Positions 33,399-41,773 of a stretch of DNA of 64,000 nt are shown piece after piece (the first letter of the stretch is position 1; the number at the start of each line of letters is the position of its first letter). Below the pieces are notes generated by a model. The model did not search any database. It was not told the origin of the DNA and saw only the letters and a program-made list of their open reading frames with translations. Source of the DNA: Competibacter sp963695105 (GTDB lineage: Bacteria > Pseudomonadota > Gammaproteobacteria > Competibacterales > Competibacteraceae); the NCBI GenBank assembly GCA_963695105.1, contig CAVOGC010000008.1, positions 1-64,000 on the forward strand, read 5' to 3'. The position numbers and the translations under genes were made by a program.

Positions 33399-35402
33399 AT
33401 GCGGCATCCTCTGCTCGCCTCCCTGCACATTCCCGAACGCGGCAAGGTGGTCAGCGCCCGCGAGGCCGTGAGCCTGATCCGCCCCGGCGATACGGTGGCC
33501 ACTAGCGGCTTTGTCGGTACCGGCTTTGCCGAGAACATCGCCTGCGCCGTCGAGGAACTGTATCTGGCGCCCGACGCACCGGTGCTGGACAAACTCCGCG
33601 ATCTGACCCTGGTCTACGCCGCCGGCCAGGGTGACGGCAAAACCCGCGGCCTCAATCACTTCGGCCACGAGGGGCTGGTTAAACGCATCATCGGCGGGCA
33701 CTGGGGACTGGTGCCGAAGCTGCAAGCGCTGGCGGTGAGCAATCAAATCGAAGCCTGGAACCTGCCACAAGGTGTGATCACTCATCTGTACCGCGACATC
33801 GCCGCCGGCAAGCCGGGGACGCTGACCCGGGTCGGGCTGGGCACTTTCGTCGATCCGCGCCATGGCGGCGGCAAGCTCAACGCCCGCACCGAGCAGGATC
33901 TGGTCGAACTGATGGTGATCGGCGGCCAGGACTATCTGCTCTACAAAGCATTCCCGATCCATGTCGGCATCATCCGCGCCACCACCGCCGACATCGACGG
34001 CAACCTGACCATGGAAAAGGAGGCGCTGACGCTGGAATCGCTGGCCATCGCCATGGCGGCGCGCAATTCCGGCGGCATCGTCATCGCCCAGGTCGAGCGG
34101 GTGGCCGAGCGCGGCTTCCTGCGGCCCAAGGATGTGCGGGTGCCGGGCATTTTGGTGGATTGCATCGTGGTCGCGCCGCCTGAACACCACTGGCAGACCT
34201 TCGCCACTCAATACAACCCCGCGTTTTCCGGCGAGATCAAGGTGCCGCTGACCTCGATTGCGCCCATGCCGATGAGCGAACGCAAAATCATCGCCCGCCG
34301 CTCGGCGCTGGAGCTGGCGATGAACGCCATCGTCAATCTCGGCATCGGTATGCCGGAAGGGGTAGCCAGCATTGCCGCCGAGGAGAAGATCATCGATCTG
34401 CTGACCTTGACCGCCGAGCCGGGGGTGGTGGGCGGCATTCCCGCCGGCGGGCTGGATTTCGGCGCCGCCACCAACGTCCAGGCGATCATCGACCAGCCCA
34501 ATCAGTTCGATTTCTACGACGGCGGCGGGCTGGACATCGCGGTGCTGGGGTTGGCTCAGGTCGACCGGCAGGGCAATCTCAACGTTTCGAAATTCGGCCC
34601 GCGCATAGCCGGCGCCGGCGGCTTCATCAACATCAGCCAAAACGCCCGAAAGGTAGTGTTCGCCGGGACGTTTACCGCCGGCGGGCTGGACATCGCGGTG
34701 GAAAAAGGTCAGTTGCGCATCCGGCGCGACGGAGGAACCGCCAAGTTCGTCGAGACGGTCGAGCAGCGCACCTTCAGCGGCGAGGTGGCCTGTCGCGGCA
34801 AGCAGCCGGTGCTGTATGTGACCGAACGGGCGGTGTTCCGCTTGACCCCGGAAGGGCTGGAACTGGTGGAGATAGCGCCAGGGATCGATCTGGAGCGCGA
34901 CGTGCTGGCGAAGATGGGATTTCGGCCCGCCATCAGCCCGCACCTCAAACCAATGGATGCTTGCATTTTCAATGACGGGCCGATGGGTTTGCGCGAACTC
35001 ATGGTCGTGCGGCCATTGGATCAGCGGTTTTCCTACGACTCCGCCAAGAACGTGCTCTTCCTGAATTTCGAGGGTCTGTCGGTGCGCAGCCATGAGGATA
35101 TCCAGCGCATTCGCGCGGCGATAAGTGGTCGGTTGGAGCCGCTCGGCAAGCGGGTGTTCGGTATTGTCAACTACGACAATTTCTCGATTACTCCGGAATT
35201 GATGCAGGAGTATATGGATATGGTCAGCGACTTGCTGCAGCGCTACTACCTGGGCGTAACCCGCTACACCACCAACACTTTCCTGCGGGCGCAGCTTGGC
35301 GATGCCCTGCGCCAGCGCGACCTCGCGCCCCATATTTATGAAACCGCCGCCGAGGCGGCGGCACGACTCGATCCGTCCAGAGCACCCAAGGGGAACGCTT
35401 GA
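33399..35402 (+). CDS. Acyl-CoA:acetate/3-ketoacid CoA-transferase, fused alpha-beta type with C-terminal extension
   Basis: 667 residues, longer than YdiF/Pct-type enzymes (about 530). It moves CoA between acyl-CoA and a short-chain acid. Alpha half: LIRPGDTVATSGFVGTGFAE and the glycine-rich KRIIGGHWGLVPKLQALA. Beta half: NLGIGMPEGVASIAAEE, with the Glu that forms the glutamyl-CoA intermediate (about residue 323), then GGIPAGGLDFGAATN. About 130 extra residues at the C-terminus (from DACIFNDGPMGLREL on) form a further alpha/beta domain. Such enzymes feed acetate, propionate or butyrate into central and PHA metabolism, which would fit the phasin nearby. Substrate is inferred by family only. 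Confidence 0.88.
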   Translation: MRHPLLASLHIPERGKVVSAREAVSLIRPGDTVATSGFVGTGFAENIACAVEELYLAPDAPVLDKLRDLTLVYAAGQGDGKTRGLNHFGHEGLVKRIIGGHWGLVPKLQALAVSNQIEAWNLPQGVITHLYRDIAAGKPGTLTRVGLGTFVDPRHGGGKLNARTEQDLVELMVIGGQDYLLYKAFPIHVGIIRATTADIDGNLTMEKEALTLESLAIAMAARNSGGIVIAQVERVAERGFLRPKDVRVPGILVDCIVVAPPEHHWQTFATQYNPAFSGEIKVPLTSIAPMPMSERKIIARRSALELAMNAIVNLGIGMPEGVASIAAEEKIIDLLTLTAEPGVVGGIPAGGLDFGAATNVQAIIDQPNQFDFYDGGGLDIAVLGLAQVDRQGNLNVSKFGPRIAGAGGFINISQNARKVVFAGTFTAGGLDIAVEKGQLRIRRDGGTAKFVETVEQRTFSGEVACRGKQPVLYVTERAVFRLTPEGLELVEIAPGIDLERDVLAKMGFRPAISPHLKPMDACIFNDGPMGLRELMVVRPLDQRFSYDSAKNVLFLNFEGLSVRSHEDIQRIRAAISGRLEPLGKRVFGIVNYDNFSITPELMQEYMDMVSDLLQRYYLGVTRYTTNTFLRAQLGDALRQRDLAPHIYETAAEAAARLDPSRAPKGNA

Positions 35403-35520
35403 ACAACGATGTGGCCAACCATCCAGGGCGATGCGCTGGCCCCATCGTTGATTGTACCCGCCGAAGGACTCCGCACACCAAACGCGCGCGCACGGCTCCA
35501 ACAAGATAAGGAACCACACC

Positions 35521-37212
35521 ATGAGCAGTCTCCGTCCGGCACAGTTGGGTCCCATCGTCGGCCACACCTCGGACACCACCGCAAGGCTCTGGATTCGAGG
35601 GGGTTCAAGTGACGAAGGCGCCGCTATCGACGAGCAACGCCGCACCATCGGCGTCATCGCCATCACCCAGGAGAACGGGCGACGCCCGCGCACCCGGCGC
35701 GTGTACTACTTCCGCCTGCGTCGCGAGTATGACCGCACCGGTACTTTTACCTTGGGTGAGGAAGTGGGCATCAAACCCAGGGACAGGAACCCGCGACCAC
35801 TAACCGCCGACACGGAATATGTGGTGCGGGTCGGCACCCTGAGCGTCGACGACCCGCACCCCGACGACGACAGCATCGCCAACGACGAACTTGCGGAGCG
35901 CCTGCCGGACGCGAACATCTGGTTAGCGGAGCTGGAAAGGCTGGATCCCGAGCACTCGGAGGCGCGCTTCAGGACCTTTCCGGCGGCGGGGAGGGGTGGC
36001 GATGAGGACCTGAGCTTCATCCTCGGTTCCTGCCGCTATCCGGGCCTGCTGTGGAAGATCAAGCTTTCCGATGCCATCTTCGGACCCTTGTTGGCGGAGG
36101 CGCGAGGCCGGGACGGCCGAGTTCCTGCACGCTTTGCCTTAATGGTGGGTGACCAGATCTACGCCGATATGCTGAACCGCCACATTCCCATCGGTCGCGC
36201 CGACACCTTCGAGGAATTCCAGGAGCGCTACCACACGGCCTTCGGATCGCCGCGCATGCGCGCGTTGTTGCGGCGCCTGCCCACCTACATGATCCTCGAC
36301 GACCACGAGATCGAAGACAACTGGACCCAGGATCGTATTCAAAGGGTCGAACACCGCCGCGTGTTCAACCTGGCTATCCAAGCCTACCGAAGCTACCAGT
36401 GGGTGCACGGCCCCACCTGCTTCGGCATGCGCCTGTACTACTATTTCGCCTGTGGCGGCTACCCCTTCTTCGTGCTGGATACCCGCACCCAGCGCTTCAT
36501 GGACGACGTGGCGGACCAGCTTGAGGACAACCATTTGCTGGGACGTCCGAGTCTGGCCTCCGAAGAGCCCAGCCAGCTCGATCTATTGCTGAATTGGATG
36601 AAGACGAGCCAGGACCAGCACGGTGATCGCCCCAAGTTCATCGTCAGCTCCAGCGTGTTCGTACCCAATCCGATGACGGCCCGCAGCGGGCGCCAGGGAA
36701 CACCCCAGCAGCGGGTCAAGTGGTGTGAGTCCAGCGATTCCTGGCCTGCTTTTCCCACGACTCGCGCCGCCATCCTTCGTCACATGGTGGAGCATCGCAT
36801 CCAGAACGTCATGTTCCTCTCCGGCGACATCCACTGCTCCAACGTGGCCACCATGCGCTTCAGCGGCTCGCCCCAGGCCGAAGCGCTCAAGGCGTTTTCC
36901 ATCACCTCGTCCGCCTTCTACTGGCCCTTCCCCTTCGCCGACGGTGAGCCATCCAGCTTCGTGCATGACTCCTCGGTCCAGGGGCAGGAGGACGGCTTCG
37001 AGTTCATGGCCAACGGAGCCGCGCACGAGATGCACTATCGTGCGTGGAACTTCACCCAGGAAGATAATTTCTGTCGCGTGGACCTGAACGCCGCCGACCG
37101 GCGCATCGTGGTGACGCCGTTCGGGACCGACGGCAGGGTGATCGAGAAGGGTGGCTGGTTCGGCGCCAAGGGCACGCCTATCGGCTCGCAGTTGGACCTG
37201 GCGAGCTGGTAA
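35521..37212 (+). CDS. PhoD-like metallophosphatase/phosphodiesterase
   Basis: 563 residues from ATG 35521 (MSSLRPAQLGPIVGHTSDTT), with AAGGA nine bases before; the in-frame upstream ATG at 35452 adds a nonconserved leader. PhoD superfamily: an N-terminal beta domain (TARLWIRGG, TEYVVRVGTL), then LSFILGSCRYPGL, MVGDQIYADM, YMILDDHEIEDNW, FLSGDIHCSNVA as metal and active-site motifs. No signal peptide or Tat motif is seen, unlike secreted PhoD, so it may act in the cytoplasm. Substrate unknown. Confidence 0.88.
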   Translation: MSSLRPAQLGPIVGHTSDTTARLWIRGGSSDEGAAIDEQRRTIGVIAITQENGRRPRTRRVYYFRLRREYDRTGTFTLGEEVGIKPRDRNPRPLTADTEYVVRVGTLSVDDPHPDDDSIANDELAERLPDANIWLAELERLDPEHSEARFRTFPAAGRGGDEDLSFILGSCRYPGLLWKIKLSDAIFGPLLAEARGRDGRVPARFALMVGDQIYADMLNRHIPIGRADTFEEFQERYHTAFGSPRMRALLRRLPTYMILDDHEIEDNWTQDRIQRVEHRRVFNLAIQAYRSYQWVHGPTCFGMRLYYYFACGGYPFFVLDTRTQRFMDDVADQLEDNHLLGRPSLASEEPSQLDLLLNWMKTSQDQHGDRPKFIVSSSVFVPNPMTARSGRQGTPQQRVKWCESSDSWPAFPTTRAAILRHMVEHRIQNVMFLSGDIHCSNVATMRFSGSPQAEALKAFSITSSAFYWPFPFADGEPSSFVHDSSVQGQEDGFEFMANGAAHEMHYRAWNFTQEDNFCRVDLNAADRRIVVTPFGTDGRVIEKGGWFGAKGTPIGSQLDLASW

Positions 37213-37248
37213 GTAAAAGTTATGGCGCCAACAGACCGGCAGCGATAG

Positions 37249-37274
37249 GGTGGGTCAAACGCAGCGGACCCACC
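37249..37274. repeat. Inverted repeat, REP-like
   Basis: GGTGGGTC (37249-37256) and GACCCACC (37267-37274) flank a 10-base loop. No T-run follows. It resembles the dispersed GGTGGGT palindromes found in intergenic regions of many gammaproteobacteria. Confidence 0.6.
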
Positions 37275-37305
37275 ACAACTGATCAACTTGGACGGAGGGC
37301 CGAAT

Positions 37306-37503
37306 ATGCCAAGTCTTTCTTCGCGCATCGATGAGATCAAGAGCCACTGCATCTTCGGCAAGAACGCAGCCCGCGACGTCTATCCGAAGATCATCGCGCG
37401 CCTGGGCCAAACCAACCGACCCATTCCCTCACGGACGCCGGGTGGCAAGGGCGCCGTGCGCCTAACCGCCCAGATCAGGAGAATGAGGTCTAATCGCCAT
37501 TAG
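37306..37503 (+). CDS. Small hypothetical protein
   Basis: 65 residues from ATG 37306 (MPSLSSRIDEIKSHCIFGKN), preceded by GGAGGG six bases upstream. The first 35 residues look protein-like (AARDVYPKIIARLGQTN); the rest is basic and low in information, as in a truncated or decayed gene. No family recognised. Confidence 0.4.
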   Translation: MPSLSSRIDEIKSHCIFGKNAARDVYPKIIARLGQTNRPIPSRTPGGKGAVRLTAQIRRMRSNRH

Positions 37504-37552
37504 ACTACTCAACACGGCAATCACCAAAGTCAATCAGTGAAGGGGAAGAGCA

Positions 37553-37924
37553 ATGGCACATAATCCCGTTGGTTGGTTCGAGATCTACGTGCAAGACATG
37601 GCACGGGCAAAGAAATTCTATGAGTCGGTACTTCAAACCAAGCTCGATTGTCTGAACAGCCCAGAAATAGAGATGTGGGCTTTCCCGATGAACATGGAAA
37701 ATACCGGGGCTTCAGGTTCGCTGGTAAAAATGCCGGGCTTTCCTTCTGGTGGAAACAGCACCTTGGTCTACTTCAGTTGCGCTGATTGTGCAGTAGAGGC
37801 TGGCCGTGTAGTAAAAGCAGGCGGTCGTATTCAGAAAGATAAGTTCTCCATCGGTGAGTACGGTTTCATTGCATTAGCCTTTGACACCGAAGGCAATATG
37901 TTCGGGCTGCATTCGATAAAATGA
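37553..37924 (+). CDS. VOC (glyoxalase/bleomycin-resistance) family protein
   Basis: 123 residues, with AGGGGAAGAGCA before the ATG. VOC fold: GWFEIYVQDMARAKKFYESV at the N-terminus, TLVYFSCADC in the middle, and FIALAFDTEGNMFGLHS at the end with the metal-site Glu of typical members. A metalloenzyme or drug-binding role cannot be chosen from sequence. Lower GC than its neighbours. Possible attC-like boxes flank it (ATTAGAC at 37499 and GTCTAAC at 37932). Confidence 0.85.
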   Translation: MAHNPVGWFEIYVQDMARAKKFYESVLQTKLDCLNSPEIEMWAFPMNMENTGASGSLVKMPGFPSGGNSTLVYFSCADCAVEAGRVVKAGGRIQKDKFSIGEYGFIALAFDTEGNMFGLHSIK

Positions 37925-38052
37925 ATGAGCAGTCTAACCACTCGCTATAGACGACGGCCCTGACAAGCCGCGCCTGAGATCGAATGTTCGGCGTCAAAAA
38001 AGGGCATCTCCTGAAAGGCGACGCCCTCGATGCCAAGTAAGTGATGAAAATA

Positions 38053-38289
38053 TTATTTCAATGCCTCGATGCCAGCGCCAAAATTGATATGGAAAGCTGC
38101 TCCGTCCATGACAAGGGCGGGCACGGATTTGACTCCAGCGGCTTCCGCGTCTCCAAGGCGTGACCTGTTCTTGCCAAGATGAACGATCTCTACTTCATAT
38201 TTCGCGGGATCAAGTGCATTGGCAACGTTCTGTTCAGCGGCAACACATACGGGACAGCCGGCGTGGTAAAAAATGGCTTTGGCCTTCAT
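38053..38289 (-). CDS. Small thioredoxin-fold protein with CPVC motif
   Basis: 78 residues from ATG 38289 (MKAKAIFYHAGCPVCVAAEQ), with AGGAGATC upstream. The CxxC is at the start of helix 1, followed by VEIVHLGKNRSRLGDAEA and the cis-Pro-like VKSVPALVMDG. This is the minimal glutaredoxin/thioredoxin fold and suggests a thiol-disulfide role. It is divergent from the HxlR-type regulator next door, a common redox-sensing arrangement. Between them two direct repeats (minus strand GTTACACC and GTTACCGG) could be operator half-sites. Confidence 0.8.
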   Translation of the reverse strand: MKAKAIFYHAGCPVCVAAEQNVANALDPAKYEVEIVHLGKNRSRLGDAEAAGVKSVPALVMDGAAFHINFGAGIEALK

Positions 38290-38499
38290 GACTGATCTCC
38301 TGGGGGTTACGGTTTGTGCTACATGCACATGAATATGGTAGGAACAACACCAGCCCCCGCATGGAAGGCACTTCACGGTGCCCCGGTAACCTTTTGGTGT
38401 AACTTTTAGAAAATAAAGAAAATAAAAAATTCATCATCGGCAAAGTCTGCCTATACGCAACTCGAAGATGTAGTTGGTTGCAAATGGTCTGTATCGGTT

Positions 38500-38790
38500 T
38501 TGCAAGCCATCGCCGCCGGTGTTTCGCGTCCTGGCGCCCTGGAACGCCACGTACAAGGAATTTCAACCAAAGTTCTGTCCGAGCGGCTACGCAAAATGAC
38601 CAACTATGGTTTGCTAGTCAAGCATGTTTTTGCAGAGACGTCACCTAGAACAGAATATTCACTAACCCAGAATGGCCAGAGGCTATTCAGCATTATCAGT
38701 CAGATAAAACTCCTGGATAATGAAATCAGAAGCGCCGAACAAGCTGCTCCAGAAGACGCCAAAATCCGCGCCACTGAGCCTAAAAATTAG
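38500..38790 (+). CDS. HxlR-type winged-helix regulator, N-terminus uncertain
   Basis: HxlR regulators are small DNA-binding proteins that often sense thiol stress. Here GISTKVLSERLRKMTNYGLL and SPRTEYSLTQNGQRLFSII are the recognition helix and wing. Family homology clearly begins upstream of the only usable start (TTG 38500): the same frame reads YTQLEDVVGCKWSVSVLQAI, with the Cys-Lys-Trp conserved in HxlR proteins. That frame is open back to TAG at 38407 but has no ATG, GTG or TTG there. The gene is therefore either truncated at the 5' end, frameshifted in the A-rich stretch 38408-38431, or uses an unusual start. Confidence 0.75.
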   Translation: MQAIAAGVSRPGALERHVQGISTKVLSERLRKMTNYGLLVKHVFAETSPRTEYSLTQNGQRLFSIISQIKLLDNEIRSAEQAAPEDAKIRATEPKN

Positions 38791-38798
38791 GCATCTCC

Positions 38799-39206
38799 AT
38801 GATTCATTTGATTTCGTTTAAAACGGCGAAGTTCGATACCACCAAAGAACGGCTAAATCCGTTCAATCCAATTGCGGGTGAGAGTGTGCTCATCTGGTTG
38901 CGTGAGAACGCACTCGGCTCCTCATATTCTTCGACGAAACCGGATGCCGAGGACTGGGGTTGGTATATGGATGTATCAAACGACGTGTCTTCATACCTTG
39001 TGGGTTCAATTGCGTATACTGAAAAAGAACCGGCCCTTGGTGAGAAAATTGAGTGGCTCATCCAAATCCACAAAAATCGATCCCTGAAAGAAAAAATTTT
39101 GGGGCGAAATAAAATGACCGCTGATGATGCCCTTGTGGCAAAGATACTGGGTGCTCTTCGCGGCGACGCGGCCTTTACCGATATTGAGGTGAATGGAGAC
39201 GCTTAA
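38799..39206 (+). CDS. Hypothetical protein
   Basis: 135 residues, beginning MIHLISFKTAKFDTTKERLN eight bases after the HxlR stop. Acidic, with aromatic patches (AEDWGWYMDVSNDVSSYLV) and no signal peptide or membrane segment. I do not recognise a family. Moderate GC and proximity suggest it belongs to the same small acquired patch. Confidence 0.6.
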   Translation: MIHLISFKTAKFDTTKERLNPFNPIAGESVLIWLRENALGSSYSSTKPDAEDWGWYMDVSNDVSSYLVGSIAYTEKEPALGEKIEWLIQIHKNRSLKEKILGRNKMTADDALVAKILGALRGDAAFTDIEVNGDA

Positions 39207-39215
39207 TAACCATCG

Positions 39216-39366
39216 GAATCAGGTCTTGTCTTTTGCGGCACTACTCCCATGGCAATGGTTTCTCCAGTCAGGCCGACGACGTCGGAAATACCAAGCGCAT
39301 CCGGCGGGTGAGCGCATCGAAACTTGCTTGAATGGGCGCCGCAACCAAGACCGTGTCATATTGCGG
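39216..39366. repeat. 150-bp dispersed repeat, copy 1
   Basis: Begins at AATCAGGTCTTGTCTTTTGC and aligns over its length with 41405-41556. Shared landmarks: CTACTCCCATGG, a hairpin CCGAC-GAC-GTCGG, GGAAATAC, and TCCGGCGGGTGA. No protein is evident in either copy. It may be the remnant of a small mobile element or intergenic repeat family. Confidence 0.75.
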
Positions 39367-39455
39367 ATGGCGGGTACGCGGTACTTTGCGGTTTGCGGCA
39401 ACCTGGCGGTTTATAATCCATCGCCGAACCGTCCTTACGCCAACCGGAAACCCGC

Positions 39456-40487
39456 ATGGATACTCTCACCCTCACCCGCCCCGACGACTGGCATCTGCAC
39501 CTGCGCGACGGCGCGGCCCTGCGCGCGGTCGTCCCGCACAGCGCCCGCCAGTTCGCCCGCGCCATCGTCATGCCCAACCTGCGTCCGCCGGTGACGACGA
39601 CCGAACAGGCGCTGGCCTACCGGACGCGGATTCTGGACGCGGTACCGGCCGGACTGGAATTCCAACCTCTGATGACGCTGTACCTGACCGACAACACCCC
39701 GCCGGCCGAAATCGCCCGCGCCCAAACTTCCGGCCACATCCACGCCTGCAAGCTCTATCCGGCCGGCGCGACCACGAATTCCGACTCCGGCGTGACCGCC
39801 GTTCGCAAGATCTACCCGGTACTGGAGGCGATGCAAATTCAAGGCTTGCCGTTGTTGATCCACGGCGAAGTCACCGACCCGGGCGTGGATGTTTTCGACC
39901 GCGAGGCGGTGTTCATCGACCGGGTTTTGATTCCGGTGGTTCGCGATTTTCCCGCGTTACGGATCGTGCTGGAGCACATCACCACCCAGGATGCGGCGGA
40001 CTACGTGCGGGTCGCGCCGCCCACGGTCGCGGCGACGATCACCGCCCATCACCTGCTCTACAACCGCAATGCAATCTTCCAGGGCGGCATCCGGCCACAT
40101 TACTACTGCCTGCCGGTGCTCAAGCGCGAGCGCCACCGGCAGGCGCTGGTTAAAACCGCCACCAGCGGCGATCCCAAATTCTTCCTCGGCACCGACAGCG
40201 CCCCGCATCCACGCTCGGGCAAGGAAACCACCTGCGGCTGCGCCGGCTGCCATACCGCTCATGCCGCGCTGGAGTTGTACGCCGAGGCGTTCGATTCGGT
40301 CGACGCCCTGGATAAGCTGGAAGCCTTCGCCAGCTTTCACGGCGCGGATTTTTACGGCCTGCCGCGCAACGCCGGAACGATCACCCTGCGCCGCCAGCCG
40401 ACGACCGTGCCCGCTTCGTTCCCGTTTGACGACGATGAACTGATCCCGCTACGAGCCGGAGAAATGCTGGCGTGGCGTCTGGCATAG
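39456..40487 (+). CDS. pyrC: Dihydroorotase (class II, homodimeric)
   Basis: 343 residues. Cyclises carbamoyl-aspartate in pyrimidine synthesis. Zinc motif DDWHLHLRDGAALR at the N-terminus; the carboxylated Lys is in ACKLYPAGATTNSDSGVT; LLIHGEVTDP, LEHITTQDAADYV and FFLGTDSAPHP complete the metal and catalytic site. Length and motifs match E. coli PyrC. Single gene, preceded by the repeat copy at 39216. Confidence 0.98.
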   Translation: MDTLTLTRPDDWHLHLRDGAALRAVVPHSARQFARAIVMPNLRPPVTTTEQALAYRTRILDAVPAGLEFQPLMTLYLTDNTPPAEIARAQTSGHIHACKLYPAGATTNSDSGVTAVRKIYPVLEAMQIQGLPLLIHGEVTDPGVDVFDREAVFIDRVLIPVVRDFPALRIVLEHITTQDAADYVRVAPPTVAATITAHHLLYNRNAIFQGGIRPHYYCLPVLKRERHRQALVKTATSGDPKFFLGTDSAPHPRSGKETTCGCAGCHTAHAALELYAEAFDSVDALDKLEAFASFHGADFYGLPRNAGTITLRRQPTTVPASFPFDDDELIPLRAGEMLAWRLA

Positions 40488-40671
40488 GCTTGGCCCGCGA
40501 TGGCTTGGCTTGACCCACGGAGATTTTCCACAATCGCGGCGCGATGGGCTGACCACCGTAGGGTGTTCACTCTAATTTTGCTTGCTAAAGTAGCCTCAAC
40601 AAAGCTTGAAACCCGCCGGCGAAATCAGAAACCGGCATCACGATCAAGACCTTGCGTCGAGGAGAGTCATC

Positions 40672-41061
40672 ATGACAAGCGTTGCGTTGCAGAATATCGT
40701 GGAAAACCCCGTGGGCGCCAACATTCGCGAATCGGCCAACCGGATTTGGCTGGCCGGGCTGGGCGCCTTCGCCAAGACCCAGGAAGAAGGCGAAAAACTG
40801 TTCCAGTTGCTGGTCAAGGAAGGGGAGCAGGTGGAGAAGCGCGCCCGGCAAACCGCCGAAGCCCGCATCGAGGAAGCCAAGGATAAAGTGGTCGAATTTC
40901 GCGGCAAGGCCAGCCAGCAAATTGACCGGCTGGAGGAGTTGTTCCAGGATCGCGTCGCCCAAGTACTGAACCGGATGGGCGTGCCGACCCAGGACGACAT
41001 TCAGGAACTGACCAAGCGGGTCGAGGCGCTAAACGAGAGCATCAAGGCGCTAAAAAAGTAG
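40672..41061 (+). CDS. Phasin, polyhydroxyalkanoate granule-associated protein (PhaI/PhaF type)
   Basis: 129 residues from ATG 40672 (MTSVALQNIVENPVGANIRE), with GAGGAG upstream. Amphipathic helix NRIWLAGLGAFAKTQEEGEK binds the granule surface. A coiled coil with a heptad pattern follows, and the end MGVPTQDDIQELTKRVEALN is the C-terminal leucine-zipper part of this family. It lacks the Ala/Lys/Pro-rich histone-like tail of PhaF. Implies the cell stores PHA. Confidence 0.9.
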   Translation: MTSVALQNIVENPVGANIRESANRIWLAGLGAFAKTQEEGEKLFQLLVKEGEQVEKRARQTAEARIEEAKDKVVEFRGKASQQIDRLEELFQDRVAQVLNRMGVPTQDDIQELTKRVEALNESIKALKK

Positions 41062-41087
41062 GCGCCGCCGCTCAATCGGCCTGACTC

Positions 41088-41125
41088 AAGACCTCGTGGC
41101 CCCGCGCCGCGAGGTCTTTTTGTTT
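41088..41125 (+). terminator. Rho-independent terminator after the phasin gene
   Basis: AAGACCTCG (41088-41096) and CGAGGTCTT (41110-41118) form a 9-bp stem, followed by a run of T to 41125. It lies 27 bases after the phasin stop. Confidence 0.88.
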
Positions 41126-41220
41126 TACAATCAATTCCTAGCCCCACCGATTCACCGCCAAACAGTCAGGGTCGATTCCATGCCGGATCACTTGGAACTC
41201 ATGCGATCAGGAGCCATGCC

Positions 41221-41499
41221 ATGAACGCGCCCTCTTCTCCGCAATCCCCGCTCTGGCACACGCTATCCCCCGATCAGGTTCTGCGCGAACTGGACACCGC
41301 GCCCGGCGGCCTGAGCGAAGAGGAAGCCGCCCAACGACTGGACATTCACGGTCCCAACCGGCTGCGCCTTCCCCGGCAACCGTTGGAGTCACGGCAACCG
41401 TCAAAGTCAGGTCTTGCCTTTTGCGGCTCTACTCCCATGGCGGTTGCTTCCCGAGTCAAGCCGACGATGTCGGAAATACAAAGCGTATCCGGCGGGTGA
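41221..41499 (+). pseudogene. 5' relic of a P-type cation ATPase gene
   Basis: Reads PQSPLWHTLSPDQVLRELDT and GGLSEEEAAQRLDIHGPNRL, the N-terminal domain of the full ATPase at 43584. Bases 41242-41369 are almost identical to 43607-43734. After that homology ends and the frame runs into the dispersed repeat and a stop. No transmembrane or catalytic part follows. The intact antiporter gene separates relic and full copy. Confidence 0.85.
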
Positions 41500-41556
41500 A
41501 CGCATCGAAACTCGCTTGAATGGGTACTGAAAGGGAAACCGCGTCATATAGCGATC
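41405..41556. repeat. 150-bp dispersed repeat, copy 2
   Basis: Begins AGTCAGGTCTTGCCTTTTGC directly after the ATPase relic and aligns with 39216-39366. The hairpin is kept as CCGAC-GAT-GTCGG, with stem conserved and loop changed. It marks the breakpoint of the ATPase fragment. The rest of the gap, 41557-41773, holds no supported gene; a minus-frame stretch there (TYGISPTLAKKMWRAASGRF) has no context. Confidence 0.75.
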
Positions 41557-41773
41557 CTATCTGACTGTGGAGCCACCGTTTCGAACCGCCCCGACGCTGC
41601 GCGCCACATCTTCTTGGCCAAGGTAGGGGAAATTCCATAAGTGGGCATAGGAATGCCATAGCTGTTGACCCGGCAGGTTGAGTACGTGCGTTCGCATACG
41701 CCGCCACTCCCTTGGAAATCATCCGGCAATGCAACACTTATGCACGACCTTACAGAGTCGAGGATAGCCGACA

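Noticed and set aside
33378..35693. Long minus-strand open frame opposite the CoA-transferase
   Set aside because: Antisense shadow of a high-GC gene with no recognisable motif or start context.
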